Shown: positions 29,462 to 41,567 of the stretch, in pieces | How positions within the stretch are numbered: the stretch's first letter is position 1 | Layout of the letters: each line of letters starts with the position of its first letter | Assembly: GCF_963678635.1 (NCBI RefSeq) | Contig: NC_087062.1 | Span: 35,120,052-35,184,051, forward strand | Source of the DNA: Symsagittifera roscoffensis | Lineage: Eukaryota; Xenacoelomorpha; Acoela; Convolutidae | Reading direction: 5' to 3' | DNA: 64,000 nt | Notes under the pieces: generated by a model | Databases searched by the model: none | What the model was told of the DNA's origin: nothing | What the model saw: the letters and a program-made list of their open reading frames with translations, nothing else | Position numbers and translations under genes: made by a program

Positions 29462-30679
29462 CTATTTCTTGTGCAGATGTACCATTATCTCCGTTTCTGC
29501 GAAGACCACGTGTAGGATAGCGTATAGTTCCCTTGGGCTCAGCTTGCCCCTGTTCGGGTCATACACCGGCATTGAGACCTCCGTTATTCTTCTTTCGATC
29601 ATGAAGTCCCGCAGTCTCGTTAGTGCCAACATCACGTGTTCCGGATCGATCGTGTTCCTCTCACTGACCCTCGTCACTAAGAAGCACAGGTATTTGCCGG
29701 GGACTTGTGCTACTGATGGTGGAAGCGCAGCCATTCCCCCCAGCCCCGGTCTCTGTCCAAACAGAAACCCCACGTTCTGGTACTCTCGCTTGAAGTCGGC
29801 CTCCAGTCTTGATTTGAAACTCATGTCCGCCGTGATACAGATTGCGCTAGTCCTGTCCGACAGAATGAAGTCGCTATCCGTTATCAGGATGTTCTCCGAG
29901 TATTCGTTGGGTATTTCAAACTTCGTTTTGAAATTCCGTCCTATGGTAGGCTCAGCCTCCTCCCCATCCAGTTCCAGTCCGCTCGTTTCTCTCACTTCCC
30001 TGAGTTTCTTTATCATCAAATTTTCGGTGTGGGTAAGTCCTACCCCCACTCCCCGGACAAAAATATTTATCGACGTCCCCGTCGATGGTGCTGGGTCTAA
30101 ATTATCTGGTGGAATCTCGAGCGGCCTGTCTGTTGCTGTCCAGCTAAAGAGGGGATCCTCCGTTTTCATGTGCTTTCCCGCTGATACGTCAACTTGTTGT
30201 ATGCTCTGTCCTTCGCCGCTTCCGTTCTTGGCATCGCGCATCCATTCTAATATCCTCAAGTTCGTATTCTCCCTCCTCTCTATCTCGCTCTGTTCCAAAT
30301 CCGTCTCCCGTTCTGGTGTCGAGTAGTTTTCCTGTGGGTAGTGTTCATTATCATTGATAATTTGCCATTCATCATCGGCTGCCAGTTCGCCCACACTTAG
30401 TAGCTCTTTGCTTAGGTCATCGGGCTGTATCTTATCAATCAGGAAATCGTCTCCGTATCTGTTGTACCTCATGCCTGTCCGTTTGCGATTGCCACTTCTT
30501 GTCCCCGTTGGTATTGATAAGTCTGGTTCTGTCAACTTCGGCACCTCACCTTGCTCCGGATCCTTCCAGTCTTCCTCCACAAAGGATTCCGCCTCAGAGT
30601 CCGCTTCTATCTTTTCATTGTCATCCAAACTCAAGTTCTCGTTGCCATTATTTTTCTCTCTGGTGCCTCTTTCGTTCAC
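29462..30679 (-). pseudogene. Polyprotein C-terminus of element B with macrodomain-like region
   Basis: Open for 405 codons, but cut off from integrase by breaks at 30680-30790. Acidic linker first, then FVRGVGVGLTHTENLMIKKL, then the macrodomain-like region (about 29915-29462): LITDSDFILSDRTSAICITA, SFKSRLEADFKREYQNV, GKYLCFLVTRVSE, LALTRLRDFM, EVSMPVYDPNRGKLSPREL and VFAETEIMVHLHKK. The order of strands and helices follows TARG1/OARD1-type macrodomains, which bind and cut ADP-ribose adducts. The GxG phosphate loop and the lysine/aspartate pair of active TARG1 are not obvious, so binding rather than catalysis is likelier. It ends six residues before A because of a TAG. The domain is open although the rest of this pol is broken. 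Confidence 0.7.
30027..30066 (-). promoter_or_regulatory. 40-nt identical island at macrodomain boundary (element B copy)
   Basis: Identical over 40 bases to the A and C copies. Next to it on the element strand lies a perfect 6-bp hairpin, ATCGAC/GTCGAT with a GGGG-containing loop, then AAATATTTTT and the G-rich island. The A copy has one mismatch in that hairpin. Confidence 0.55.
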
Positions 30680-30773
30680 TTCTCACGCTGGCTTCACCAG
30701 TAGGTACTCAAGTCCCTCCATGTCCTGTGGTATACACCAGTCCTCTGGGGATGGGACGTGAGGCTTCAGATTT

Positions 30774-31898
30774 TCATAATGTGCTGCTCAAGCGGTAGAA
30801 CCGTCCTTGTTGATGTACTTCCGTTATCATGAATGGTCCTCTCCATTCCTTAAGTAGTTTCTTTGTCCCTTTGGGCGGTATGACATTCTGGAAGACCCAC
30901 ACGTACTGGCCCACCTCATATGGCTTCGCCTGTAATATCTTTTCATCATATTTCTTGCGCTGTCTCATTTGTGCTTGCGCAGTGTTCCTCCTGCATAGCT
31001 CGTTTAGTTCCTGCTGTCTCCTGATCGCTTCTTTCACGTTAGCTTGAGGCGACGTCCTCTTCCCTTCGTATTCCGGGTAAAAGAATGTCAGGGGCATTGC
31101 TCTCTCCCTGCCCGTCAATATCATGAAAGGACTGATGCCCGTTGTTGAGTGTTGCGTACTGTTGTAGGCCCCTACAACTTGCGGCAGATATTTATCCCAG
31201 TCCGTCATGTATCTTGAGCAGTATACCCTCAACATATTAACCAACGTTCTATTCTGTCTCTCTACCAGCCCGTTGGTCTGGGGATGGTAGGTTGTCGAGT
31301 GTGCTTGAGCAATGTGTGACCTCTTCATCAATTCTTTTGTCAAGTCCCCCACAAAGGATTTGCCGTTGTCTGACTGAAAAGTCATTGGACAACCATATCG
31401 TGATATCCAATGCGTTATCAGGTGGTCACATGTCTCCTCTGCTGAGGCTGTCTGACACGGAACTGCTTCTGCCAACTCTGTGAAGTGATCTATTATAACC
31501 AGTATCTAGTTATATCCCGACTCCGTCATGCAGATCTTTTGATGTTCTATCTGCACCACCTCGTTGAACTCCGAGCTCTCCACGGACTTAAGTGGGAACT
31601 TCATCTTCCTTGGGTCTTTTACCTGCAGGCATGCCAGGCATGCATTCACCCATCTCTCGCAAGCTTTCCTCAATCCTGGCCAATCAAACCTGTGAAGTAT
31701 TCTCTGTTGCACTTTGTCTATCTCCTGGTGCCCCATCTGATCGTGCGACTTGAATAACACCTCCGTCTGATACAATTGTGGTAATATGATGAGGTTGTGC
31801 TTGTGTAATATCTTCTCCTCATCTTTTCTCTTGCACGCTACCACCCCGTCAGCTGTGTGATAGAGTAAATCTTTCTTTTCCTTGTAGAACTGGCTCAA
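30774..31898 (-). pseudogene. Integrase of element B (broken)
   Basis: Two frames, 31898-31506 and 31475-30774, separated by a stop at 31506. The first holds the zinc module (HDQMGHQEIDKVQQRI, then ACLACLQVKD) and VQIEHQKICM, where A has VQIDHQKICM: the first catalytic aspartate is replaced by glutamate. The second has FQSDNGKSF and HPQTNGLVERQN with the remaining catalytic D and E, then the GPY/F-like WRGPFMITEV. Integrase joins the cDNA ends to target DNA; this copy has lost function by the stop and very likely by the D-to-E change. It also diverges after LSSTL near 30780, where A reads LSTGRAAHYENIKP. Confidence 0.85.
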
Positions 31899-34535
31899 GA
31901 TCTTGTAGCTGTCTTCTTCGAGTTCCCCTTTCTCCTTGGACCCCGTCCGGATCCATTTGGAGAGGTTATCTTGTCATTCTTGTCATTCTTTTGGGCTCTT
32001 ATCAGGTCCGACATCCTATATCTCGCTTTGACATGTTCCTTTAGTGCCATGATCTGTCCACTCATTTCCCCAGGGTTGTGGATGTGATCGTAAAGCTTTA
32101 CGCATATTATCCTCTTCACGATCTTCATATCATCCTCTGGCACCAGATTTGTTCTGACCTTTGAGTTGCATGATAGTTCCCTGAATGGTTTCCTCGATAC
32201 CGCAATTTTCTCAAGTTCTTCACCTCCTTGTACTTCTTGTACATCCGAGTTGTACGTTCCTGGGGAGGGATCTGTTTGTAGCTCCCTGTCGCGGTGTCTC
32301 ATCTTCTCCTCTGCCAGTATCATGCATAGACTATCCTGATCATCGCTACTCCTTTCCGAATCTTCATCCCATTCCTCACACTCCCCGGACAATTTCTCTT
32401 CGCCGGTTTCTTCGTCTTCCGTGGACGTGGACCACTCCCCGGACTCTTGACCTAGTCCCAGGTGTTCAGCTTCTTCCTTAAACGCCACTTTCTTCTTCCT
32501 AACCTGAGTCCGCTCAAGTATGTTATTAGGGATTTTGTCAACCAGTGACCGCACGACTTCTTTGCCATCAGTACCGCTTCCTCTTGGAGAGTCTGCATTG
32601 CCAACTGTCTCACTCCTTCGCAGTATCGTGACTTCCGGTTCCTCCCTACTCTTTCCTACGTTCACGGGTCTATCATCTGCCAGTTTCTCGAGTAATCTCC
32701 ACAAGTCTGCATCTACCAGAGTAAGTCCCGTTTCCACCTGGTTGAGATCATAACCTTTTTCCTTGTATGTCTCTCTCACGATTTTTGACTTGAGCATTAT
32801 CTCTATCGGTATCCCTCGTTTCTTCTTCAATATTGTTTTCTTTTGGGGCTCTTCTGGTAATTCGGGATGATCCTCTATAGATTTGCCTGACTTGTCTAGC
32901 CATCTCGTGAGTGGGAGACTGTCATACGTTTCTTTGTCCATGAAGGAGAAGCCGTCTTTAATCTCGGGTCTATCCGCCTCCCTCTGTTCCTGCCTCTCGT
33001 AGAACTCCGTCTTCTTACTCAAGCTATCGGCATTCTGATGTTTGTCCCTTGTTCTATGCTCAATTATCATGTTGTACCCATCCAAGCGAACTATCCATCT
33101 CCCAATGTAGCTCTGGTCCATCGAGTACGTCTTCAGCAAGCTGAGTGCCCTGTTGTCAACCCGCAGCTTAAACGGTTCACTGCCTAAATATGCTCTCTAT
33201 TTCTCGACAAAAGTAACTACCGCAAATATCTCTGCTTTCGGCGCCCCGTACTTCATTTCTGTGTCGCTCAAGACTTTGCTCCCGTATGCTATTGGTCTTA
33301 AGACTGACTTCCCGTTCCATTTTTGCTCTTGATGGAGAATTCCAGAAATCGCGACTACCGACGCGTCCGTATCCAACACGTACATCCCTTTTTCCGTTGG
33401 TATCCCTAACATCGGTGCCTCGCACAACTCTTTCTTTATTCTCTGGAATGATTCTTCTGCTGCGTTGTTCCATGTGAACTTTTTGCCTTTGTGTCTCATT
33501 AACTGTTGCATCGGGTATACCTTGTCCGCATAGCCCTTGATGAATTCCCTGTAGTAGTTCGCAAAACCCAGGAAGCTCATCAACTGGTGTTCCGTTTTTG
33601 GCGATTTCCAAGATAGAACTGCTTCCACCATTCTGCCCAAGTATTTTATCGAATCCTTGAGTATCTCGCACTTTGACGGTTTACACTTTAGCCCCGACCT
33701 CTTCATACATGCAAACACCTCCTCCAGTTGCTCGATGTGGTCTTCTAGTGTGGGCGTCGCTATTACCACGTCATCCACATAGCACATTATCAGATTGACG
33801 TACTTCTTTGTCACACCTATCAGCGCATGTGCCATCAACCGTTGAAATGTGGCTGTGGCATTGCAAAGACCAAACGGCATCCGTTTCCATTGAAACAGCC
33901 CCAACTCGCAAGCGAACCCTGTTTTGTCCCTATCCTGTTTCCTCAGCGGGACCTGCCAGAAGGCCGAACCTAAATCAAGAGTCGTAAACAATTTTGCGTC
34001 ACCTAACTTCGAGAGGCTCTCGTCAATCCTAGGTATGGGATAGGCATCCTTCACCGTGACGGAGTTCAGACACCGAAAGTCACAGCAAAACCTCAATTGG
34101 TCGCCTTTCTTTTTGGCCATCACAACTCCACACGCTCACGGTGACTTGGATGGTTCTATCATGTCATACTCTAGTAATGTCTCTATTTCTTTCCTACATG
34201 CCTCTGATTTGTGTGGGGTCATGCGCCTCGCCCCCTCCCTGTGTGGTACCGCATTCTCTTCAAGATCTTTTTCATGCTGAACAAAATTACAACATCCGAT
34301 GTCTGCCTTATGTCTCGAAAAAACTTCCTCGTTCCGCTCTAGTACGTCCTAGATCGCCTCGAGCTGTTCGTCCGTCATCTTGCCCCTTAAATGTTCGATC
34401 TCCGGTAGGACCGGTTTATCACTCTGCATTTCATCTAGTGTGGGCCGTTCCGGAAAATTCGAACAGCTCGACAGTCCATCATCTGTCTCTGAATTAAGTG
34501 ATTTCGCAAGACCTGATGAACCTTTTATTTTCTTC
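31895..34535 (-). pseudogene. Reverse transcriptase, RNase H and spacer of element B (broken)
   Basis: RT lies at about 34500-33600 with FCCDFRCLNSV, LDLGSAFWQVPL and an intact YVDDVV. Compared with A, 13 codons are missing after KYLGRMV (about 33630). RNase H follows (VLDTDASVVAISGILHQEQ near 33370). A TAG at about 33196 breaks the frame before AYLGSEPFKLRVDNRAL. The frame from 33139 to 31895 carries the end of RNase H (DKHQNADSLSKK) and the long charged spacer before integrase, with ESGEW and KLSGECEEWDED encoded by copies of the GTCCGGGGAGT word (32379-32389, 32433-32443). Frame changes near 34123 and 34349 separate it from protease. Confidence 0.85.
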
Positions 34536-34609
34536 AATCGTCTCTAGATACAAATTTTGTCCCCATGATTGGGAACAACCAACAACTTTATTTTGTTTCG
34601 AATTTTCAG

Positions 34610-35641
34610 TCATTTCATATCGAGTTTTAACGGGTAAAGCATATCCCAGCTTCCTCCCCCTCTGTATTGTATATCAAGAGTATTCAACAAGACACTGACG
34701 CAGAGGCCGCTCTTGGTTATCGAGAAGGATCTTCCTAAAACAGCAGCACTTTGACTATTAGGATTTGGGACTATGCATACTTGCTTGTTGTCACTTAGTT
34801 CATTGTAATTTTTCATTCGCAAACTTACGATTGCCGTTTTGTTCGCCTTCAGCCTCACCCTCCTACTCAAGAATACCGGTGTTTTATTTTCATTCGCAAT
34901 TATTAAATTTACCGGTTTAATTGCGTACCTCCTATCCGGGTTCCGTATCCTGAACATCGCATTGTTTAAATCAATTGTTACGTCGAAGCTCCTGATGATG
35001 TCTCTGCCTAAAATGAACTGGTCAGACTCATCTAGGTTTTGTACCACAAGAAAGCGCATCCACAGATTGCGTTCCCCCAGATTTAGGGCTATTATTGGTG
35101 TTCTGCCTAGCACCCGCAGCGCCCCTTTGTTGGCAGCTGACAACCGTATTCTCGAGTCTATCAAGTCATCTCTGTTGAAGCCCATTGGCTCCCAAGTTTC
35201 GATTGGTATTACACTCAAGACCGTACCAGTATCGAGTAACCCACGCAAGTGAGTCTTCTTGCCACTTATGTCAAGCACATGTGCTGATACGTCTGCCTCT
35301 GTCTCAATTTGCATTGCATCTTCCTCCAGCATGGCACAGTGTCCAATCGATCTCACCTTTAATTCTTCTCTGCCCACGTAGATCTGTCCCACTAGATCTT
35401 CATCACATGTTATCATTGTTTTTGTGGAGATGTTTATCCCATCTATATTCAACATCACCTCATGCGGACCATAAGCTTCTGTGTATCTGTTGTCCACACG
35501 GACCGACTTGCTGCCACCTCTCGTGAGTAGCGCTCTCAAGGCTCTAGATGTCGTCTGTGGGCTTATCGCACTCAAGTAATCTGCGTATACGTCAATGTGC
35601 ATTACTGTCTGGTCGCTGGGTTCACTTAAGTTCCTTGTCAC
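34610..35641 (-). pseudogene. Aspartic protease region of element B
   Basis: Open for 343 codons between breaks. The active-site stretch RGLLDTGTVLSVIP near 35240 has the DTG triplet of retropepsins; a flap-like stretch and the ILGRDI motif near 35000 follow. The protease releases Gag, RT, RNase H and integrase from the polyprotein. It begins right after a stop (TAA at 35642) that cuts it from Gag, and ends in another frame before RT. Confidence 0.8.
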
Positions 35642-38195
35642 TTATTGGCCACCTACAGTGATTATCGACATTATCCTGGCTCCGATTTTTGTTTTGCCAA
35701 ATGGCTTTCCTGTCACCATTTTCAGAGTGTTGCAATTTCCACTCTTTGTCGACCCTGCTACAGCTTCTGGTACTGGCACCGAGCAACTTAGCGTCTCATT
35801 CAATCTCTGTCTGTCGATCTCTTGCTTCAACCGTTGCTCTATCTCCTTCGTTGCTAGGTCCTGTTTCACCTTATTGATCGCCTCTGACGCCGCTTTCTCA
35901 TAATTTATCTCTAGGGCGTTCTTGGCCGTGGCCTCTATCGCATTGTTAACCTGCGTTACCGCCTTCACTGTCTTCGTTGGCAGTTCCGTACTCGGTGCTT
36001 CTAAGTTTTTTGTTTCAAACTCGGTTTGTCTATTTCGCTGATTCTGCACCGCCGCTAATGCCAATTTATGTTTGGGGTGACTCTGGTTCTTGACCGCCTC
36101 CCAAAACAAAGAACAATTCATCCTGAAGTGCCCCTCCTGATTGCAGAAGAAGCATCTTGCACCTATCTTGATGATTAAGCCACTATAGTACTCGTGTTCT
36201 TCCATCTGGCTCATGTCCTCCTCATCTGGTGCGTACCCCAGACTCTTCATGCCCTGCTTGTATGTTGTGCAATCTGCCACGTGATGATCAGCTGACCCGC
36301 AGTTCGCGCATGATCTACGTTTGTCCATGTCATCTCTAGGCTTGTACCATGACGACCTTTGTGGTTGGCTCCCCCCTTGCATATTCCTGTTATCTGAATA
36401 TGAGTATTTCTTGGGTTTCATTAGCATGTACTCTCTCGACTTCTGTCTCATCTCTTCTGGAGTCGGTGCACTATCTTTCGACAATGTATAGTATGTTGCT
36501 AACATTGTTCTCAAGTCATCACTCTTTACCCCATCAATGAACTTTGAGGCGATGCTAAAGTTTCTTCTGTTGGTGGACTCTTCAGGGTCACTCCTTCGTC
36601 TCAAGCTCTCAAGATCATCTAGGAACCTGTCTATCGATTCATCGTCCCTTTGCCTTCTCTTTTCAAATCGCATCATCGCTTGATGACCCTTCATGCCTGA
36701 CCCGAATCGATTCAACAATATCTCGAAGATTTTATCCGCAGTGTCGCGTTCCTCTTCCTTCTTCCCAACCACGCATTTCAACGCCGTGCCTTCCAAGTTG
36801 CTGAGTATCGCCGTGCATGCTTGCCTCTCATCGTTCAAGTTGTCTTGTTCCATCTCATGACTTCTACCCAAGTGTCAATGCATCCATCTGAGTCATCCTT
36901 GAATTCTTTCGGTTTTTTGAAAATTTTCCTGGATCTGTTACTTCCTCTGTCACTCGAGTCGGTGTTCCTCGTGGCGAAGGCTTCTAGTGTCCTGTTCATC
37001 ATTTCCCAGGTGCTTGCCCACGTTATGACATCCGGTCCCACGTTATTGTGAGGCGTGGAATCCCCTGGACCACTCGTCGTGTTTGCTGTTCCATTTTTCA
37101 TAATCGCTTTGCCCCCCCCCCCGGTGTTGTACTCGCGGCATCCCGGGGTAATGGTAATGGTGTTGATTGCCGTTTGTTTCATGGTGGTTCCGCGAAGTCA
37201 ACTCTGTTGCCTTGCGTCCGCTCCGCTGCCGGCCTTTCCTGTGACGTAGAGTTTCTCAAGATGGCGTCTAGTTTTGCCTGTATTGCACATGAACTGTCAG
37301 CCTGGTCCCTACTCATTGTGTCCATTCTCGTTTCCAGACTCCCCAACTGGCTGTTCACTGCGTCATACCGTTGCTTCATCTCTTGCATGTCTTTTTTGAT
37401 GTTCTTGCCTCGCTCTCCATCAGTGGCATCTACCTTGTCTGACATCTGCTGAAGCTTTTCCTCTGTCGCTTTCGCCAGATTGAAATAGTTGTCCAGGTAC
37501 TCATTTTTGTTGTATCTTAATTCTTTCTTTATCACCTCTCTATCCTCCTCGCTGTGCTTTAGTCTCTTGTCGATCTGATCTAGCTTCGCCATCAGATTGC
37601 CCAGATCGAGAGAAGTTGTTTCATGGTCAGCTGTTGCCCTGTTGTTGGCTGCTGCTCCCGGTCTGACCTGGTCCTCGTTTTGGTCGGTGTCTGTCGTTTT
37701 CGTGCAAACTGTTCCGAATGTTTTGCCTTTCTCGGCCTTTGGTTCTTCCGTCACTATGTCTCTTGGTTTCATCCCGACCATCATTGCCAACCTTTCAGTA
37801 AATGACGTTCTTTTTGCTTGAGACTCGTCCTTTACCGTTTCTGGCGTATTGACCGTTGTGTCTTCCACAGTGTCTATCGGCGAGAACTTCACGGACTTTG
37901 GATTTGGTTCTTCTGCATTCGGCATCGGTGTTGATTCCGTCGTCTTCTTCTCTACCTCATCCACACTCTGGTCTGGTGTTTCTAGGTCAATCGCGATGGC
38001 GGGTTCCGCTGGTTTCCCTTCCGTGCCCTCTTTTGTTTTGTTCTCTGTATTACTCCTCTTGTTGACCATGCTAACTGAAAACTTCTTCTTTGTTACCTTT
38101 GTGCCCATAGATGTCGTTTTACGTAGCGACGAGTTATATTTTGTCTTTGATTCTTTAGATCTTTTCTCAGCCACCGGTACCCTGCTCCGTCTCAT
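35642..38195 (-). pseudogene. Gag region of element B (broken)
   Basis: The ATG at 38195 starts MRRSRVPVAEKRSKESK, the same start as C at 57126. Frame 38195-37179 is charged and contains a coiled coil (about 37620-37360: LMAKLDQIDKRLKHSEEDRE). Frames 37182-36835 and 36871-35642 carry the capsid-like region (WVEVMRW, EIFEILLNRFGSGMKGHQA) and two CX2CX4HX4C zinc knuckles (CANCGSADHHVADC near 36310, CFFCNQEGHFRMNC near 36160), which bind RNA in packaging. Frameshifts near 37180 and 36850 inactivate it. In A the corresponding N-terminus is different in sequence though also acidic and coiled. Confidence 0.85.
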
Positions 38196-38439
38196 GATTT
38201 TTATTTAGAATTGATTCTATTTACAATATTGGTATTTACAAAATCGTATTCTAAAAAATTATAAAAAAAATTTGATAATAAAAAGAAAAACTACTTTTCT
38301 GTTCCTTCTAAGATTTTGTTAGAATTCTACTAATTCGTGATCCTAACAGTATCGCGTTCCGACTAGTCCTAATGCTTTTGATTCAATTATTTCGACCTGT
38401 CTTAAGACCCTTTAGTACCGTCACCCCACTTCTTCGTGC

Positions 38440-39075
38440 TGTCCCAAGCTTTCTCTCTACTGTCCCAGGACTATTCGGTGCTATCCCAGTACTTCTTGTT
38501 AGTGTCCCAAGACCACTGTCCCAAGACCCTTGCTCTAAGACTACTGTCCCAAGACTACTGTCCAAAGACTAGTGTCCCAAGAATACTGTCCCAAGACTAC
38601 TGTCCCAAGACTACTGTCCCAAGACTACTGTCCCAAGACTACTGTCCCAAGACTACTGTCCCAAGACTACTGTCCCAAGACTAGTGTCCCAAGACTACTG
38701 TCTCAAGACTACTGTCCCAAGACTAGTGTCCCAAGACTATTGTCCCAAGACCACTGTCCCAAGACCACTGTCCCAAGACCACTGTCCCAAGACCACTGTC
38801 CCAAGACTACTGTCCCAAGACCACTGTCCCAAGACCACTGTCCCAAGACTACTGTCTCAAGACCACTGTCCCAAGACCAGTGTCCCAAGACTGTATTGTC
38901 CCAAGACCGTACCAAGACTGCTCTGGCCCAAGACTGTCCCAAGACTGCACCGTCCCAAGACTGTCCCAAGACTGCACTGTCCCAAGACTGTCCCAAGACT
39001 GCACTGCTCCAAGACCGTCCCCAGACTGCAATGTCCCAAGACTTCTTCGGTACTGTCCCAAGACTTGTCACCAAG
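38440..39075 (-). repeat. Minisatellite array in B leader, mainly 14-bp units, core AGTCTTGGGACA
   Basis: The core TGTCCCAAGACT (element strand AGTCTTGGGACA) is repeated several dozen times, mostly as CCCAAGACTACTGT or CCCAAGACCACTGT units of 14 bases, with irregular units near 38890-39060. The leader of C has the same core in the same place, but with 21- and 15-base units. Confidence 0.9.
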
Positions 39076-39974
39076 TGTCTGGATAGTAGGATTTCTTCTT
39101 CTTCGATGTGGGGACTCTCGAACCACTGTACCGTGTACCACCACTTGAGCTCCTGTAAAAATTTTCCCAAAAACCCTATCTTAATGGCCAAAAACTTCAA
39201 ATACTGACCCCCCTGTATTTATCTCCCTTTCGTTGTTTCAGGCAATTTGAAAACCCAACTTCTTCGCAGGTATCTTGTGATCACCTGTTCGTTCAAATAC
39301 CAATAACAAATTCTCACCAAAACGTAAAAATTTAAACAGGAAAATTTATAAAAACAGAGAGATGAACCCACCTAAAATTCAAAGCTGACAGATGTCAACC
39401 TTTGTCCGAAAAAACGCCTGGTACCCGATTGCCACGCCTTTTCCTCCCCCTGCTAGCGATCTTATAGGGTTTCACAAAAACTGTCTATGTCCGTTCCTTT
39501 CCTACCGATCCGACCAGCGAACCTACCTTAATTCGATGTTAAATTTGGATATCCGCTTCTTTATCACCAACGCGTGTAAGTATCTAATGTAACTAAATCG
39601 ACGATGCCGAACAATTAGTTACTCTAATGTGTTCTCCCCTTTTTACACTTTAAAACCACCAACCTTTAAACCTAACCAGCCCCCCCTTACTAACCTCCCC
39701 CTCTTTAGCCCCCCTCTTAAGCCGAAAATTCCCCTAAGCGCCGGGTGCTAAACCTCTCGAGAGAAAACCGTAGACCTGTTTCCAGGCCTGCTTGAGTAAA
39801 AACTTCCTCAAAACAATGGGGCTCCGCTTATCCAATTTTACACTTATTTCCTATAATGTAGTGTGGATTTTAACGATACCCGTTTGTCCAACTTGAGAAC
39901 ACCGCTGGGCGTCCTCCTCTTGTTGTAGCGGTCCCGTGCTGGTTGTCCCCTTGACGTGCACTGCACCTGAAACC

Positions 39975-40190
39975 AGCACCACCTTCCCACTTGGCTGGTC
40001 ACCTCTTTCAGTCAAGTCTCCTAGCGGTTCAGCTCAATCCTTGTGAACCACTTTCCCACTCGGTTGGTCACCTCTTCCAGTCAAGTCTCCTAGTGGTTCG
40101 GCTCAATCCTTGTGAACCACTTTCCCACTCGGCTGGTCACCTCTTCCAACCAAGTCTCCTAGTTGTCCAGCTAAGTTGCAAGCTATCTGA
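39975..40190 (-). repeat. 69-bp direct repeat in B leader
   Basis: Units containing CCCACTCGGTTGGTCACCTC and TCAAGTCTCCTAG recur with a 69-base period, between two and three copies. C has three copies of the related 69-bp unit at 58811-59017. Confidence 0.85.
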
Positions 40191-40642
40191 AAACCCTTAA
40201 CAACGCCCCCCACTTGGGCACCTTATTGAGGTCACTGGTTTAGATTGCTAGGTTGATCGAAAACGATCGGTCTTATAAAACAGTATGGGTATACTATTTA
40301 ATTAATATAAAGGTTTGATCCAACTAATCTGGAGTCAAAGTCACTGTCTTTTTTGTTTTGTGGTTTTTGTTCCTTTTTCTATTCTTTTTTCTTGTTTTTT
40401 GTTTCGCTTTTTGTCTTTTTGCTCGTGTTTTTGTCCCCCCTAGTTACCCCCCCTTACTGGGTTAGCTAAGCCTTGTTCGGAGATCGTACCAGGAAGTTTT
40501 CTTAAGTTTTCTTAAAAAGCTATCACGGTACAACCGGAAGGCTTACACGTTCTCGCTGAACCGTTTACCGGTACTCTAGAATGGGCATGTAGCCCGGAGC
40601 TGTGTCAAGTGGGTTTAACTCCGTAGTCTTGATGTAGTAAAA

Positions 40643-40658
40643 ACACCCAGGAGCGCCA
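40643..40658 (-). other. Candidate primer-binding site of element B
   Basis: Element strand TGGCGCTCCTGGGTGT, 11 bases inside the LTR end at 40670. It is the same word as in A, C and D. Confidence 0.5.
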
Positions 40659-40669
40659 TAAAAACACTA

Positions 40670-41567
40670 TGTAACAGTCGCCTACTTCGGTCACATATGA
40701 GGCTTAAGAAAAAATAGGCCCTATAACCATTGGCTCAAGAGTCAGGGACACTATCTCTTGTGTTTTTCTACCTCAAGAACGGTCGGAGCCAATTCGGTTC
40801 GCTTGCGACATGAGACTAGAACCCGTTACAGCTTAAAGGCCACTACCAAAATACCCCCCCCCCCACTCTAGAAAATAAGAACGTCCCCATACATAGGTCT
40901 CAAAATACCCAAAATACGCGAACGCCGTTAAAAACAGGGTCGGAACAATCCGTTACTTACTTTTTATTGGACAGCGTAACTTTGATCCATTTCAGATGGG
41001 ATCAACCTAAAACTCGCCTTACCTCAACATACTTATCATAAAATACATTCGGGAAAAATTAAATTTGGTACTTACATAGCAGCACACTCGAGAAACAGAG
41101 TAATTAAACTAATCAATAACTCTAGCATGAATATAATTGAATATAACTCGAGAAGTTTTCTAACAATGAGTTCCAATCAAAGGAAATGAGTTTTAATTCA
41201 AGAATGTAGTTTTGGATCTGAACCATTGGGGGACTCCAGCTGTCCACCTTTCCACTGAAGGTTCACTCTGGTTCAGTTGAGTCTTGATTTGCTCTTGTGA
41301 TTGTTTTGTCTCATATATCAGATAGGGACAGCTCTACTCTCGTTCTCTTACGACGGAAATGCGAATAGCAATTTCCCACTGTGTTTATTTGACAACTTTC
41401 CCGCAATTGTAATTCGGTTGTTCTGATTTTTTTTTGATGTTTTCAGTTGTCGCGAGAAAACTGAGCATGACAGGCTCCATTCGAAATTTTGAAAAATTAA
41501 ACTTCATTCCAAAACACGTGTTTCGTGTTCCTCAACGTCAAACTTCCAGATATGACCGACTGTCACA
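40670..41567 (-). repeat. 5' LTR of element B (898 bp)
   Basis: Starts TGTAACAGTCGCCTACTTCGG and ends GACCGACTGTCACA as given (element strand TGTGACAGTCGG...TGTTACA). The ends are set by comparison with the C LTRs (43827-44436, 59492-60306) and the reversed LTR at 42900-43768. Confidence 0.88.

Larger units (their letters stand above)
38196..40642 (-). other. Element B leader (5' untranslated region)
   Basis: About 2.4 kb without a supported gene. It holds a dense minisatellite array (38440-39075), a 69-bp direct repeat (39975-40190) and an A-rich stretch on the element strand near the primer-binding site (40350-40430). Conserved blocks outside the arrays match C (58090-59460). Long open frames inside the array are a by-product of the repeat units lacking stops. 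Confidence 0.7.
19337..41567 (-). mobile_element. Element B: 22-kb Ty3/gypsy-type element with macrodomain and SGNH ORF2 (decayed)
   Basis: Element order: 5' LTR 41567-40670, candidate primer-binding site, leader with two repeat arrays, gag-pol-macrodomain region 38195-29462, spacer, ORF2 28958-20206, short 3' region, purine tract, and 3' LTR 19798-19337 that is truncated at its far end. Gag-pol and ORF2 both carry many stops and frameshifts, so it cannot act alone. It is the only copy here in which the whole length of ORF2 can be followed. The two LTRs match over their shared 460 bases with scattered differences. The target-site duplication is lost because the 3' LTR is truncated. Confidence 0.88.

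Noticed and set aside
38572-39207. Long open frames in several frames on both strands of the leader array
   Set aside because: They arise because the repeat units contain no stop codons; the peptides are simple repeats and differ between B and C.
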